The notes under the pieces: model-generated
Database searches by the model: none
Seen by the model: only the letters and a program-made list of their open reading frames with translations
What the model was told of the DNA's origin: nothing
Made by a program: the position numbers and the translations under genes
Part shown: piece after piece, positions 23,457-30,875 of the stretch
Numbering within the stretch: position 1 is the stretch's first letter
Layout of the letters: every line of letters starts with the position of its first letter
From: Nocardioides allogilvus
GTDB lineage: Bacteria; Actinomycetota; Actinomycetes; Propionibacteriales; Nocardioidaceae
Direction: 5' to 3'
Assembly (NCBI RefSeq): GCF_003047285.1
Contig: NZ_PZYX01000006.1
Span: 124,001 to 188,000 of the forward strand
DNA length: 64,000 nt

Positions 23457-24191
23457 ATGCCCACCGTCTTGATCACCGGCGCTTCCGCAGGACTCGGCGC
23501 CGAGATGGCGCGCCAGTTCGCCGCGCTCGGCTACGACCTCGCGCTGTGCGCGCGCCGCACCGACCGGCTCGAGGAGCTGGCCGCCTCGCTGACCGACGTC
23601 AAGGTGTCCGTGAAGGCGCTCGACGTCAACGACCACGACGCCGTCTTCCGGGTCTTCGACGAGTTCAAGGCGGAGTTCGGCACCCTCGACAAGATCGTCG
23701 TCAACGCCGGACTCGGCAAGGGCCAGCCCCTCGGCACCGGCCGATTCGACGCCAACCTCGAGACCGCGCAGACCAACTTCATCGGCGCGCTCGCCCAGAC
23801 CGAGGCGGCGGCGAAGATCTTCCGCGAGCAGAACGCCGGCCAGCTGGTGATGATCTCCTCGATCTCCGCCCTGCGCGGGATGCCGAAGAACATCACCACG
23901 TACGCCGCCACGAAGGCCGCCGTCGCGCACCTGGCCGAGGGCTTCCGCGCCGACGTGCTGGGCACCCCGATCAAGGTGACGGTGCTCTACCCGGGCTACA
24001 TCGTCTCCGAGATGAGTGCCACCTCGAAGACCACTCCCCTCGTCGCCTCGACCGAGAAGGGCGTGCGCGCCATGGTCTCGGCGATCGAGAAGCAGAAGGC
24101 GTCGGCCCGTGTCCCGAGCTGGCCGTGGGTGCCCGTCGGGTTCGCGCTCGAGCACCTGCCCCTCCCGCTCGCGCGGAAGCTGATGGGCTGA
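23457..24191 (+). CDS. SDR-family oxidoreductase (operon gene 5)
   Basis: 244 residues. TGASAGLG (about 7-14) binds NADP, with ARRTDRLEEL as the arginine-containing cofactor loop. VNAGLGKG replaces NNAG, the catalytic Ser is in MISSISALRG, and YAATKAAVAHLAEGFRAD carries Tyr and Lys (about 143-147). A hydrophobic C-terminus (WVPVGFALEHLPLPLARKLMG) is typical of the membrane-associated SDR subfamily. It starts 9 nt after the phosphatase stop and is the last gene of the operon. The stop is 3 nt from the convergent helicase stop. Confidence 0.88.
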   Translation: MPTVLITGASAGLGAEMARQFAALGYDLALCARRTDRLEELAASLTDVKVSVKALDVNDHDAVFRVFDEFKAEFGTLDKIVVNAGLGKGQPLGTGRFDANLETAQTNFIGALAQTEAAAKIFREQNAGQLVMISSISALRGMPKNITTYAATKAAVAHLAEGFRADVLGTPIKVTVLYPGYIVSEMSATSKTTPLVASTEKGVRAMVSAIEKQKASARVPSWPWVPVGFALEHLPLPLARKLMG

Positions 24192-24194
24192 GGC

Positions 24195-26309
24195 TCAGCG
24201 ACCGCCGCGGGCGTCGAGGGCGTCGGTGAGCAGGCCGACCAGCGCTTCGAGCTGTACGTCGACGGACGAGGCGATCTCGTCGGCGCCGTCGAGCGCCCGG
24301 GCGGCGAGTCCGGCCTTGGAGTCGATCAGCTCGGCGATCTTGGAGTCGATCGTCTGCGCGGCGATGATCCGCCACGCGGTGACCGGCTCGGACTGACCGA
24401 TGCGGTGGATCCGGTCGATCGCCTGGGTCTGCTCGGCGTCGGTCCACGACAGCTCCGCGAGCACCATGTTGGAGGCGACCTGGAGGTTCAGGCCGACACC
24501 GGCAGCGGTGAGCGAGCAGACGATGATCGAGGTCTCGGGGTCGTTGGTGAACGACTCGATGGCCGCGGCGCGGGCCTTGGCGGTCTGGTCGCCACGGATG
24601 GAGACGAAGTTGATCCCGCGCTTGGCGAAGCTCGCCTGCGCCTCGTCCATCACGTCGATGTGCTTGGCGAAGAAGACGACCTTGCCGACGTTGCGCGCCA
24701 GCTGGGCGGTGTAGTCGGCGGCGAGACCGGCCTTGGCCTGGCCGATCCGGCGCATCATCGAGAAGACGTTCTCGCCGTCCTTGGCCGACTCCATGTCCTC
24801 GCGCTCCCACTTGGCGACGCGGCGGACGAGCTCGGTGTCGATGCCGTCGAACACGACGTTGGTGGTGCGGGCCTCGAGAGCCGCGTCGTAGCGCTTCACC
24901 AGACGACGCGACAGCTCGCGCTCGGCGTCGCGGATCGAGCGACCCTCGGCACCCTCGAGCTCGACCGGGAGATCGGCCACCCGGCGGGCAGGGATGTCGG
25001 CGGCGACGTCGATCTTCTTGCGACGGACGATGCCCATCTCGATCACGGAACGTCGCGCGTTGGGGTAGAACCCCGGCTCACCCGGCATCAGCCCGGTGTC
25101 CTCGAGCTTGTTCATCAGCTCGGCCAGCGGCTTGTGGTCGTCGATCCAGCCGAGGAACTGCCAGATCGCGCGGAAGTCCTCGATGTCGTTGATCAGCGGC
25201 GTGCCGGTCAGCGCCATCAGCAGCGGCCGCGCGATGCGGGTGCGGATGCGCTGCGAGAGCTCGAGGACGTGCTGCGAGCGCTGCGAGGACTTGTTCTTGA
25301 TGAAGTGGGCCTCGTCGACGACCATGCCGCGGAAGCCGTGGTTGCCGAGCCAGCCGACGTGGCGGTCGAGGACCTCGTAGTTGACGACCACGATGTCGGC
25401 GAAGCCGTCCATCTCCTCGCCGTCGCCGTGGATCACGGTGACGGAGCGGTTGGGCGTCCACAGGCTGACCTCGTGGGCCCAGTTGGCCTTGACGACGTTG
25501 GGTACGACGACGAGCAGCGGCCAGGCCTGGGCGGCCTGCGCAGCGAGCAGCGCCTGGGCGGTCTTGCCCAGACCGGGCTCGTCGGCGAGCAGGAAGGTGC
25601 GGTGGCCGGCTGCGGCGGCGGCCACGAGCTGGGCCTGGTGGGCCATGAGCGGCACGCCGGGCACGGTCACCGGGTCGGGCAGCCGCATGCAGGCGGCGGC
25701 CCCGCCCCCGACGTACTCGAAGGACTTGAAGAGCGGCTCGAGCAGCTCCCAGTTGGCGAGGCGTCGCGCCTCGACGCGGCGCGCGTCGGCGGCGGAGAAG
25801 TCGGGGGCCAGGAACGGGTTGGCGAGCTGGCGGGAGATCACGGACTGCGGGGTGACCCGGCGCCCGGTCGTGGTCGCGGCCGTCTCGGGCTTGGGCGGCT
25901 CGACCTCCTCGGGGACGTCCATGCCGCCCGACTTGAGCATCTGGCGCTTGAGGGCGCGGGCGCCCTCGGAGATCTCGGCGTCCTCGGCCAGCAGCTGCAG
26001 CAGCGAGGTGTCGCGCGCGGCGGTCTTGGCCAGGATCGTGGCGATCCCGTCGAGCCGCTTGAGCTGCTCGGCCTTGCGCGCCTCGCCGATCTCGGTCTCG
26101 GCGTTGAGGCGGTTGCGCTCGTCGCGCACCAGCAGCGCCACGACCTGGAAGGTCGCGCGGCCGTGGGGGGCGACCTTGCCGCGCTCGGCGGCCTGCTCGA
26201 CCTCACGGACGGAGCGCGCGAGCACCGGGATGATGCCCTCGTTGTCCTTGCGGATCACCTTGGTGCCCCCGCGACGTGCGGTGGATGTGCGTCGGCTTCG
26301 CTGAGCCAC
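24195..26309 (-). CDS. SNF2-type DEAD/DEAH helicase (SMARCAL1-like)
   Basis: 704 residues. A 210-residue N-terminal region without a known domain precedes a SNF2 ATPase: motif I DEPGLGKTAQ (about 243-252), motif II VDEAHFIKN (331-339), motif III LMALTGTPLIND (about 364-375). The helicase C-terminal lobe has FVSIRGDQTAKARAA, SLTAAGVGLNLQ and QAIDRIHRIGQ (about 612-622). It is a dsDNA translocase that may remodel stalled forks or protein-DNA complexes. Bacterial members of this short type lack an attached nuclease or methylase. The GTG start (26309) has a strong GAGGAGG Shine-Dalgarno. No restriction or defence partner is visible next to it. Confidence 0.9.
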   Translation of the reverse strand: MAQRSRRTSTARRGGTKVIRKDNEGIIPVLARSVREVEQAAERGKVAPHGRATFQVVALLVRDERNRLNAETEIGEARKAEQLKRLDGIATILAKTAARDTSLLQLLAEDAEISEGARALKRQMLKSGGMDVPEEVEPPKPETAATTTGRRVTPQSVISRQLANPFLAPDFSAADARRVEARRLANWELLEPLFKSFEYVGGGAAACMRLPDPVTVPGVPLMAHQAQLVAAAAAGHRTFLLADEPGLGKTAQALLAAQAAQAWPLLVVVPNVVKANWAHEVSLWTPNRSVTVIHGDGEEMDGFADIVVVNYEVLDRHVGWLGNHGFRGMVVDEAHFIKNKSSQRSQHVLELSQRIRTRIARPLLMALTGTPLINDIEDFRAIWQFLGWIDDHKPLAELMNKLEDTGLMPGEPGFYPNARRSVIEMGIVRRKKIDVAADIPARRVADLPVELEGAEGRSIRDAERELSRRLVKRYDAALEARTTNVVFDGIDTELVRRVAKWEREDMESAKDGENVFSMMRRIGQAKAGLAADYTAQLARNVGKVVFFAKHIDVMDEAQASFAKRGINFVSIRGDQTAKARAAAIESFTNDPETSIIVCSLTAAGVGLNLQVASNMVLAELSWTDAEQTQAIDRIHRIGQSEPVTAWRIIAAQTIDSKIAELIDSKAGLAARALDGADEIASSVDVQLEALVGLLTDALDARGGR

Positions 26310-26543
26310 TCAATTCCTCCTCGAGATGCTCGCCACGCCCCACGGCGGGCAAGCACTACCTGCGTCGCAGGAGACCCGGGGCGACGCTTCGGGCCTCGTG
26401 ACAGAGCGCCACGTGCGGCACCGGATGAGCCGGGGCTCCGTCACCTGATCGGGTTGATCGAGCGACGAAGGCGGTGCCCATACTACCTCCCCACCATCTG
26501 AAAGCGTGCACCCCCGCACACGCGGGCGTGCGAGGCTGAGCCC
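26310..26543. other. 234-nt intergenic region, helicase / paaR
   Basis: It lies between two divergent starts. It holds the helicase Shine-Dalgarno and presumably both promoters. I see no clear sigma-70 pair, riboswitch or tRNA. Short GC-rich inverted segments near 26505-26530 are imperfect and not convincing. Confidence 0.5.
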
Positions 26544-27149
26544 ATGACCGATGCGGTACGGCGCGGGCGGCCCGGCTACGACCAGGAGACCGTGCTCCGG
26601 CGCGCGATCGACCTCTTCAACCGGCAGGGCTACGACGCGACCAGCATGGGCGACCTCGCCCGCGAGCTCGGCCTGACCAAGTCGGCGATCTACCACCACG
26701 TGCCGAGCAAGGAGCACCTCCTCGCCTCCGGTCTCGACGAGGCGCTGGACGCGCTGAGCAGCACCGTGACCGCCATCGCGGCCACCAGCGAGCGACCGGC
26801 TGAGGCCCGCCTGCGGACCGCGATCCGCTCCTCGGTCGAGATCCTGGTCGATCACCTCCCGGCGGTGACCCTGCTGCTGCGCGCCCGCGGCAACAGCGAG
26901 GTGGAGCAGGCCGCCCTCGACCGGCGCCGGGCCATCGACGACGCGCTCGCCGAGCTGGTGCGCGACGCCGTACGCGAAGGCAGCCTGCGCACCGACATCG
27001 ATCCGGAGCTGATCAGCCGGCTGCTCTTCGGGATGGTGAACGGCCTGGTCGAGTGGTTCCACCCGGACGGCGAGGTCGCCGCCGAGGTGCTCGCCGACGC
27101 GATCACCGGGATCGCCTTCGACGGGCTCACGCGTCGAAGTCGACACTGA
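26544..27149 (+). CDS. paaR: TetR-family regulator, PaaR type
   Basis: 201 residues. The HTH is in TSMGDLARELGLTKSAIYHH (about 36-55) followed by VPSKEHLL. The C-terminal dimer and ligand domain has RLLFGMVNGLVEWFHPDGE, typical of the actinobacterial PaaR/KstR-like TetR group. It converges on paaE, with which it overlaps by 23 nt. PaaR represses paa genes and is released by phenylacetyl-CoA in Corynebacterium. The PaaR-like box between paaA and paaZ supports the same role here. Confidence 0.8.
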   Translation: MTDAVRRGRPGYDQETVLRRAIDLFNRQGYDATSMGDLARELGLTKSAIYHHVPSKEHLLASGLDEALDALSSTVTAIAATSERPAEARLRTAIRSSVEILVDHLPAVTLLLRARGNSEVEQAALDRRRAIDDALAELVRDAVREGSLRTDIDPELISRLLFGMVNGLVEWFHPDGEVAAEVLADAITGIAFDGLTRRSRH

Positions 27150-28185
27150 CCTCGTCGGAGACCGGGAACGTCTGGCAGGTCAGGACGTAGCCGCGCGCGA
27201 CCTCGTCGTCGTCGAGGGCGTAGTTGCGGCGCATGTCCACCTCGCCGCTGACGAGCTTGGCCCGGCAGGTGCCGCACACGCCGCCCTTGCAGGCGAAGGG
27301 CAGGTCGTTGCGCGTCGCGGCGGCGCCGTCGAGGATCGTCGACCCGCACGGCATCGGCGCGGTCGTGGTGCGAGCGTCGAGGGAGATCGTCACGTCGCTG
27401 ACGTCGCCCTCCGCGACGGGTTCGAGCCGCTCGAGCTCGGGCGGCGGCTCGTCGACGTAGAACAGCTCGAAGTGCACGCGCTCGGCCGGGACGCCGAGCT
27501 CGGCGAGCACCTCGCGCGCATCGGCGATCAACCCGAAGGGACCGCACAGCCAGACGTGGTCCACTCCCCCGACCGGCACCAGCGTGGTCAGCAGCCGCCG
27601 CAGCCGGTCGGCGTCGAGCCGGCCGGAGAACAGCTCCACGTCGCGCGGCTCGCGCGACAGCACGTGCACGAGCTCGAGCCGGTGGCGGTAGCGGTTCTTC
27701 AGGTCCGCCAGCTCCTCGGCGAACATCACGGTGTTGGTGTGCCGGTTGCCGTACAGCAAGGTCACCTGGGAATCGGGGTTGCGCAGGACGGTCGAGGCGA
27801 TCGAGAGCATCGGCGTGATGCCCGAGCCGGCGGCGATGCAGAGGTGGCGCCCGGGCAGGTCCTCGCTCGCGGCGAACGAGCCGCTCGGCGTCTGCACCTC
27901 GATCACGTCGCCCGGCTTCACGTCGCGGATCAGCCAGCGGGAGAACAATCCCTCCGGGATCTCGCGTACGCCGATGCGCGGGGCCGCTCCCGCCGGAGCG
28001 CAGATGGAGTAGGAGCGTCGGTGCTCGGTGCCGTCGATCATGCGCCGCAGCGTGAGCGACTGGCCGGCGTCGAAGTCGAACTCATCGCCCAAGCCGTCGG
28101 GCACGTCGAAGGTGATGGCCGCCGAGTCGTCGGTCAGGGGCTCGACCTTGGCGACGGTGAGCGGGTGGAAGGTGCCGCGCGCCAT
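27127..28185 (-). CDS. paaE: Phenylacetyl-CoA epoxidase reductase subunit PaaE
   Basis: 352 residues. The ferredoxin-NADP reductase module (about 1-235) has RRSYSICAP (FAD) and AAGSGITPMLSIAST (about 119-133, NADP). The C-terminal plant-type 2Fe-2S domain has ACKGGVCGTCRAK and a last Cys in LTCQTFP (C-x4-C-x2-C-x29-C). It passes electrons from NADPH to the PaaA di-iron site. It is the last gene of paaABCDE and lies 2 nt after the PaaD stop. Confidence 0.95.
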   Translation of the reverse strand: MARGTFHPLTVAKVEPLTDDSAAITFDVPDGLGDEFDFDAGQSLTLRRMIDGTEHRRSYSICAPAGAAPRIGVREIPEGLFSRWLIRDVKPGDVIEVQTPSGSFAASEDLPGRHLCIAAGSGITPMLSIASTVLRNPDSQVTLLYGNRHTNTVMFAEELADLKNRYRHRLELVHVLSREPRDVELFSGRLDADRLRRLLTTLVPVGGVDHVWLCGPFGLIADAREVLAELGVPAERVHFELFYVDEPPPELERLEPVAEGDVSDVTISLDARTTTAPMPCGSTILDGAAATRNDLPFACKGGVCGTCRAKLVSGEVDMRRNYALDDDEVARGYVLTCQTFPVSDEVSVDFDA

Positions 28186-28187
28186 CC

Positions 28188-28667
28188 TCAGATCTCCTTC
28201 ACGTGCTCGAACGGCTCGAGGCAGTCAGTGCACTGGTAGAGCGCCTTGCAGGCGGTGGGTCCGAACTCGGAGGTGAGCCGGACGGCCGCACTGCCGCAGC
28301 GTGGGCAGTCGATCGCCCGCCGGGTCGGAACGAGGGTCAGCGGGATCGGGCCCGTGGGCGCCGGGCCGGGCGCGGAGAGCCCGTGGGCCTTCAGTTTGCG
28401 TCGCCCGCGCTCGGTGATCCAGTCGCTGGACCACGCGGGGCTGAGGCTGACCCGCACGTCGACGTCGGCATAGCCGGCGGTGTGCAAGGCATGGCGTAGG
28501 TCGTCCCGCATCGTCGCCATCGCCGGGCAGCCGGAATAGGTCGGCGTGATGGTGACCGTGACGTGCTCGCCGTCCTCGGCGACGTCGCGCAGCACGCCGA
28601 GGTCGACGAGGGTCAGCATCGGCATCTCGGGGTCGGTGACGGTGGCCGCGACCGCTAGCGCGCTCAT
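28188..28667 (-). CDS. paaD: Phenylacetate degradation protein PaaD (MIP18/DUF59 plus zinc ribbon)
   Basis: 159 residues. The DUF59 domain (about 5-95) has DPEMPMLTLVDLGVLRDV and PTYSGCPAMATMRDDL. A C-terminal zinc-ribbon has CPRCGS and then CKALYQCTDCLEPFEHVKEI. PaaD is needed for assembly or maintenance of the PaaABCE epoxidase, probably of the iron-sulphur centre in PaaE. The start at ATG 28667 is 4 nt after the paaC stop. Confidence 0.93.
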   Translation of the reverse strand: MSALAVAATVTDPEMPMLTLVDLGVLRDVAEDGEHVTVTITPTYSGCPAMATMRDDLRHALHTAGYADVDVRVSLSPAWSSDWITERGRRKLKAHGLSAPGPAPTGPIPLTLVPTRRAIDCPRCGSAAVRLTSEFGPTACKALYQCTDCLEPFEHVKEI

Positions 28668-28671
28668 GACG

Positions 28672-29607
28672 TCACCACTTCCCCATCGGGTGGGCGCGGG
28701 CGACGACCTGCAGCTCGGCGAGCAGGTGTCCCATCGCCTCGGTGTGCTGGCCCTCGCGGCCGAGCGGGCGGGTGCCCGACGGCGGCAGGTCGGGACGCTC
28801 GAGGCCGCTCGTGGCGAGGACGTGGTCAACGACGGCGTCGACCTCGGGCTCCAGGACTCGCGGGTCGACCCCGAACGCCTGCCTCGCGGCCACGGCCTCG
28901 ACGTCGGAGCAGCGGAACAGCTCGGCGTACGTCGGCCAGACCGTCTGCAGCCCGGCGAGCAGCCGGCGACGCGACTCGTCGGTGCCCTGGGCGAGCGTGA
29001 CGAACCAGCGGGCGGCGTAGTCGCGGTGGTAGGTGACCTCCTTGACGCCCTTCGCGGCGATGGCGGCCAGCACCGGGTCGACGCTGGGGACCAGGCCTTG
29101 CAGCAGCGCGAGCCGGTGCGTCGCGAACAGCAGCAGGCGCGCGATCGTGACGGCGAAGTCGCCGTTGACGGCCTCGACGAAGCGGACGTTGCGGAAGGCC
29201 AGCTCGTCGCGGAAGAACGCGAGCGCGTCCTCGGCCGGGACGGGCGAGCCCTCGGGCAGGCCCGGCACCACGCCGGCGTCGGCAGCCGCCGCCCGGGCGA
29301 GCAGGAGTCGCGCCTGGCCGAGCAGGTCGAGCGCGATGTTGGCCAGCGCGATGTCGTCCTCGAGGTCGGGCGCGTTGCTGGTCCACTCCGAGAGCCGGTG
29401 GGCGTAGACCAACGCGTCGTCACCGAGCATCAGGCAGTAGGCCGCCAGCGTCGCGCCGTCGACGCCCGCGGGGATCGTCGTGTCGACGCCCGCGAGCGGG
29501 TCCTCGAAGTCGGTCCCGAAGGCCCACTGCGAGGGGTCGCCGCCGAGCAGTCCGTCGTAGACGGAGTCGTGGTCGAGGTCGAGGTCGTGGGATTCCATGG
29601 CGTTCAC
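28672..29607 (-). CDS. paaC: Phenylacetyl-CoA epoxidase structural subunit PaaC
   Basis: About 311 residues, ferritin-like helical bundle. Typical blocks are CLMLGDDALVYAHRLSEW, LEDDIALANIALDLLGQARL, FFRDELAFRNVRFVEAVNGD, KEVTYHRDYAARWFVTLAQG and HTEAMGHLLAELQVVARAHP. PaaC is the non-catalytic partner that holds PaaA in the epoxidase complex. I chose GTG 29607, which overlaps the paaB stop in a GTGA. ATG 29598 (three codons later) is the alternative. Neither has a Shine-Dalgarno sequence, so translational coupling is likely. Confidence 0.94.
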   Translation of the reverse strand: MNAMESHDLDLDHDSVYDGLLGGDPSQWAFGTDFEDPLAGVDTTIPAGVDGATLAAYCLMLGDDALVYAHRLSEWTSNAPDLEDDIALANIALDLLGQARLLLARAAAADAGVVPGLPEGSPVPAEDALAFFRDELAFRNVRFVEAVNGDFAVTIARLLLFATHRLALLQGLVPSVDPVLAAIAAKGVKEVTYHRDYAARWFVTLAQGTDESRRRLLAGLQTVWPTYAELFRCSDVEAVAARQAFGVDPRVLEPEVDAVVDHVLATSGLERPDLPPSGTRPLGREGQHTEAMGHLLAELQVVARAHPMGKW

Positions 29608-29894
29608 ATGTGGGGGACGTCGTCGGGGATGGCGTAGAAGGTCGGGTGCCGGTAGACCTTGTCGCCGGCCGGCGCGAAGAGCGGGTCCTTCTCGTCGGGG
29701 CTGGAGGCGACGATCAGGTCGGCGCGGACCGCCCAGATGCTGACGCCCTCGTTGCGGCGGGTGTAGACGTCGCGGGCGTGGCGCAGCGCCATCTCGTCGT
29801 CGGCCGCGTGCAGCGAGCCGACGTGGACGTGGTTGAGGCCGCGCTTGCCGCGCACGAAGATCTCGTAGAGGGGCCACTCGGGCTGGACGGTCAT
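29604..29894 (-). CDS. paaB: Phenylacetyl-CoA epoxidase subunit PaaB
   Basis: 96 residues with the family pattern WPLYEIFVRGKRGLNHVHVG (about 7-26), HARDVYTRRNEGVSIWAV and a C-terminal DPLFAPAGDKVYRHPTFY. PaaB is a small subunit that bridges the PaaAC heterodimers. The ATG (29894) overlaps the paaA stop by one base (TGATG). The length is normal. Confidence 0.95.
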   Translation of the reverse strand: MTVQPEWPLYEIFVRGKRGLNHVHVGSLHAADDEMALRHARDVYTRRNEGVSIWAVRADLIVASSPDEKDPLFAPAGDKVYRHPTFYAIPDDVPHM

Positions 29895-30826
29895 CAGGCC
29901 TCCTTGGCAGCGAAGGCGGTGGCTGCTTCGCGCACCCAGGCCCCTTCGTCGTGGGCGCGCTTGCGGTGCGCGATGCGCTGGGCGTTGCAGGGGCCGGAGC
30001 CGGCGACGACGGCCGCGAACTCGTGCCAGTCGGGCTGGCCGAAGTCGTGGTGGCCGCGCTCCTCGTTCCACGCGAGGTCCGGGTCGGGCAACGTGACACC
30101 GAGGGCCCTGGCCTGTGGGACGGACATGTCGACGAACTTCTGCCGCAGGTCGTCGTTGGTGTCGCGCTTGATCCCCCACGCCATCGACTGCGCGGTGTTG
30201 GGCGACTCGGCGTCGGGCGGGCCGAACATCATCAGCGCCGGCCACCAGAAGCGGTCGACCGACTCCTGCACCATCGCGCGCTGCTCGTCGGTGCCGCTCA
30301 TCATCGTCATCAGCAGCTCGAAGCCCTGGCGCTGGTGGAAGGACTCCTCCTTGCAGATGCGGATCATCGCGCGGCCATAGGGGCCGTAGGAGGTGCGGCA
30401 CAGCGGCACCTGGTTGCAGATCGCTGCGCCGTCGACCAGCCAGCCGATGGTGCCGACGTCGGCGTAGGACAGGGCGGGGTAGTTGAAGATCGAGGAGTAC
30501 TTCTGCCGGCCGTCGATCAGCTTCTGGGTCAGCTCGCCGCGGGTGACGCCGAGCGTCTCGCAGGCGGAGTAGAGGTAGAGCCCGTGTCCGGCCTCGTCCT
30601 GCACCTTGGCGAGCAGGATCGCCTTGCGACGCAGGCTCGGGGCGCGGGTGAGCCAGTTGCCCTCGGGCTGCATGCCGATGATCTCGGAGTGGGCGTGCTG
30701 CGCGACCTGGCGCACGACGGTGGCGCGGTACTTCTCCGGCATCCAGTCGCGCGGCTCGATGCGGTCGTGGCGCTCGATGGTGCGCTCGAAGTCGGCTTGC
30801 CTGTCGGCTTGCACGGTGTCCGTCAC
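29894..30826 (-). CDS. paaA: Phenylacetyl-CoA 1,2-epoxidase catalytic subunit PaaA
   Basis: 310 residues, ferritin-like di-iron oxygenase. Iron ligands are in [15 protein letters not shown] (about 44-58), [11 protein letters not shown] (ExxH, about 75-85) and the second half [16 protein letters not shown] (ExxH, about 156-171). It inserts oxygen into the aromatic ring of phenylacetyl-CoA to give the ring 1,2-epoxide. The GTG start has a strong AAGGAAGG Shine-Dalgarno. It is the first gene of paaABCDE and is controlled by the PaaR-like box 22 nt upstream. Confidence 0.97.
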   Translation of the reverse strand: MTDTVQADRQADFERTIERHDRIEPRDWMPEKYRATVVRQVAQHAHSEIIGMQPEGNWLTRAPSLRRKAILLAKVQDEAGHGLYLYSACETLGVTRGELTQKLIDGRQKYSSIFNYPALSYADVGTIGWLVDGAAICNQVPLCRTSYGPYGRAMIRICKEESFHQRQGFELLMTMMSGTDEQRAMVQESVDRFWWPALMMFGPPDAESPNTAQSMAWGIKRDTNDDLRQKFVDMSVPQARALGVTLPDPDLAWNEERGHHDFGQPDWHEFAAVVAGSGPCNAQRIAHRKRAHDEGAWVREAATAFAAKEA

Positions 30827-30847
30827 GGCGACCTTCCTTATTTACAG

Positions 30848-30861
30848 ACCGATCGGTCGGT
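30848..30861. promoter_or_regulatory. PaaR-like operator
   Basis: ACCGATCGGTCGGT matches the ACCGNNCGNNCGGT core of the corynebacterial PaaR box. It lies between divergent paaA and paaZ and touches the paaZ -10 region, so one site can control both transcripts. Confidence 0.7.
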
Positions 30862-30863
30862 AA

Positions 30864-30869
30864 TAGTCT
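30864..30869 (+). promoter_or_regulatory. -10 box of a leaderless promoter (paaZ)
   Basis: TAGTCT is 6 nt before the GTG start 30876 and 2 nt after the PaaR-like box. Confidence 0.55.
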
Positions 30870-30875
30870 GGCACG

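Noticed and set aside
24195..26309. SNF2 helicase as part of a phage-defence island
   Set aside because: There is no nuclease, methylase or other defence gene nearby, and the neighbours are metabolic.
26490..26535. GC-rich inverted segments before paaR
   Set aside because: Arms are short and imperfect, and similar pairings arise by chance at this GC content.
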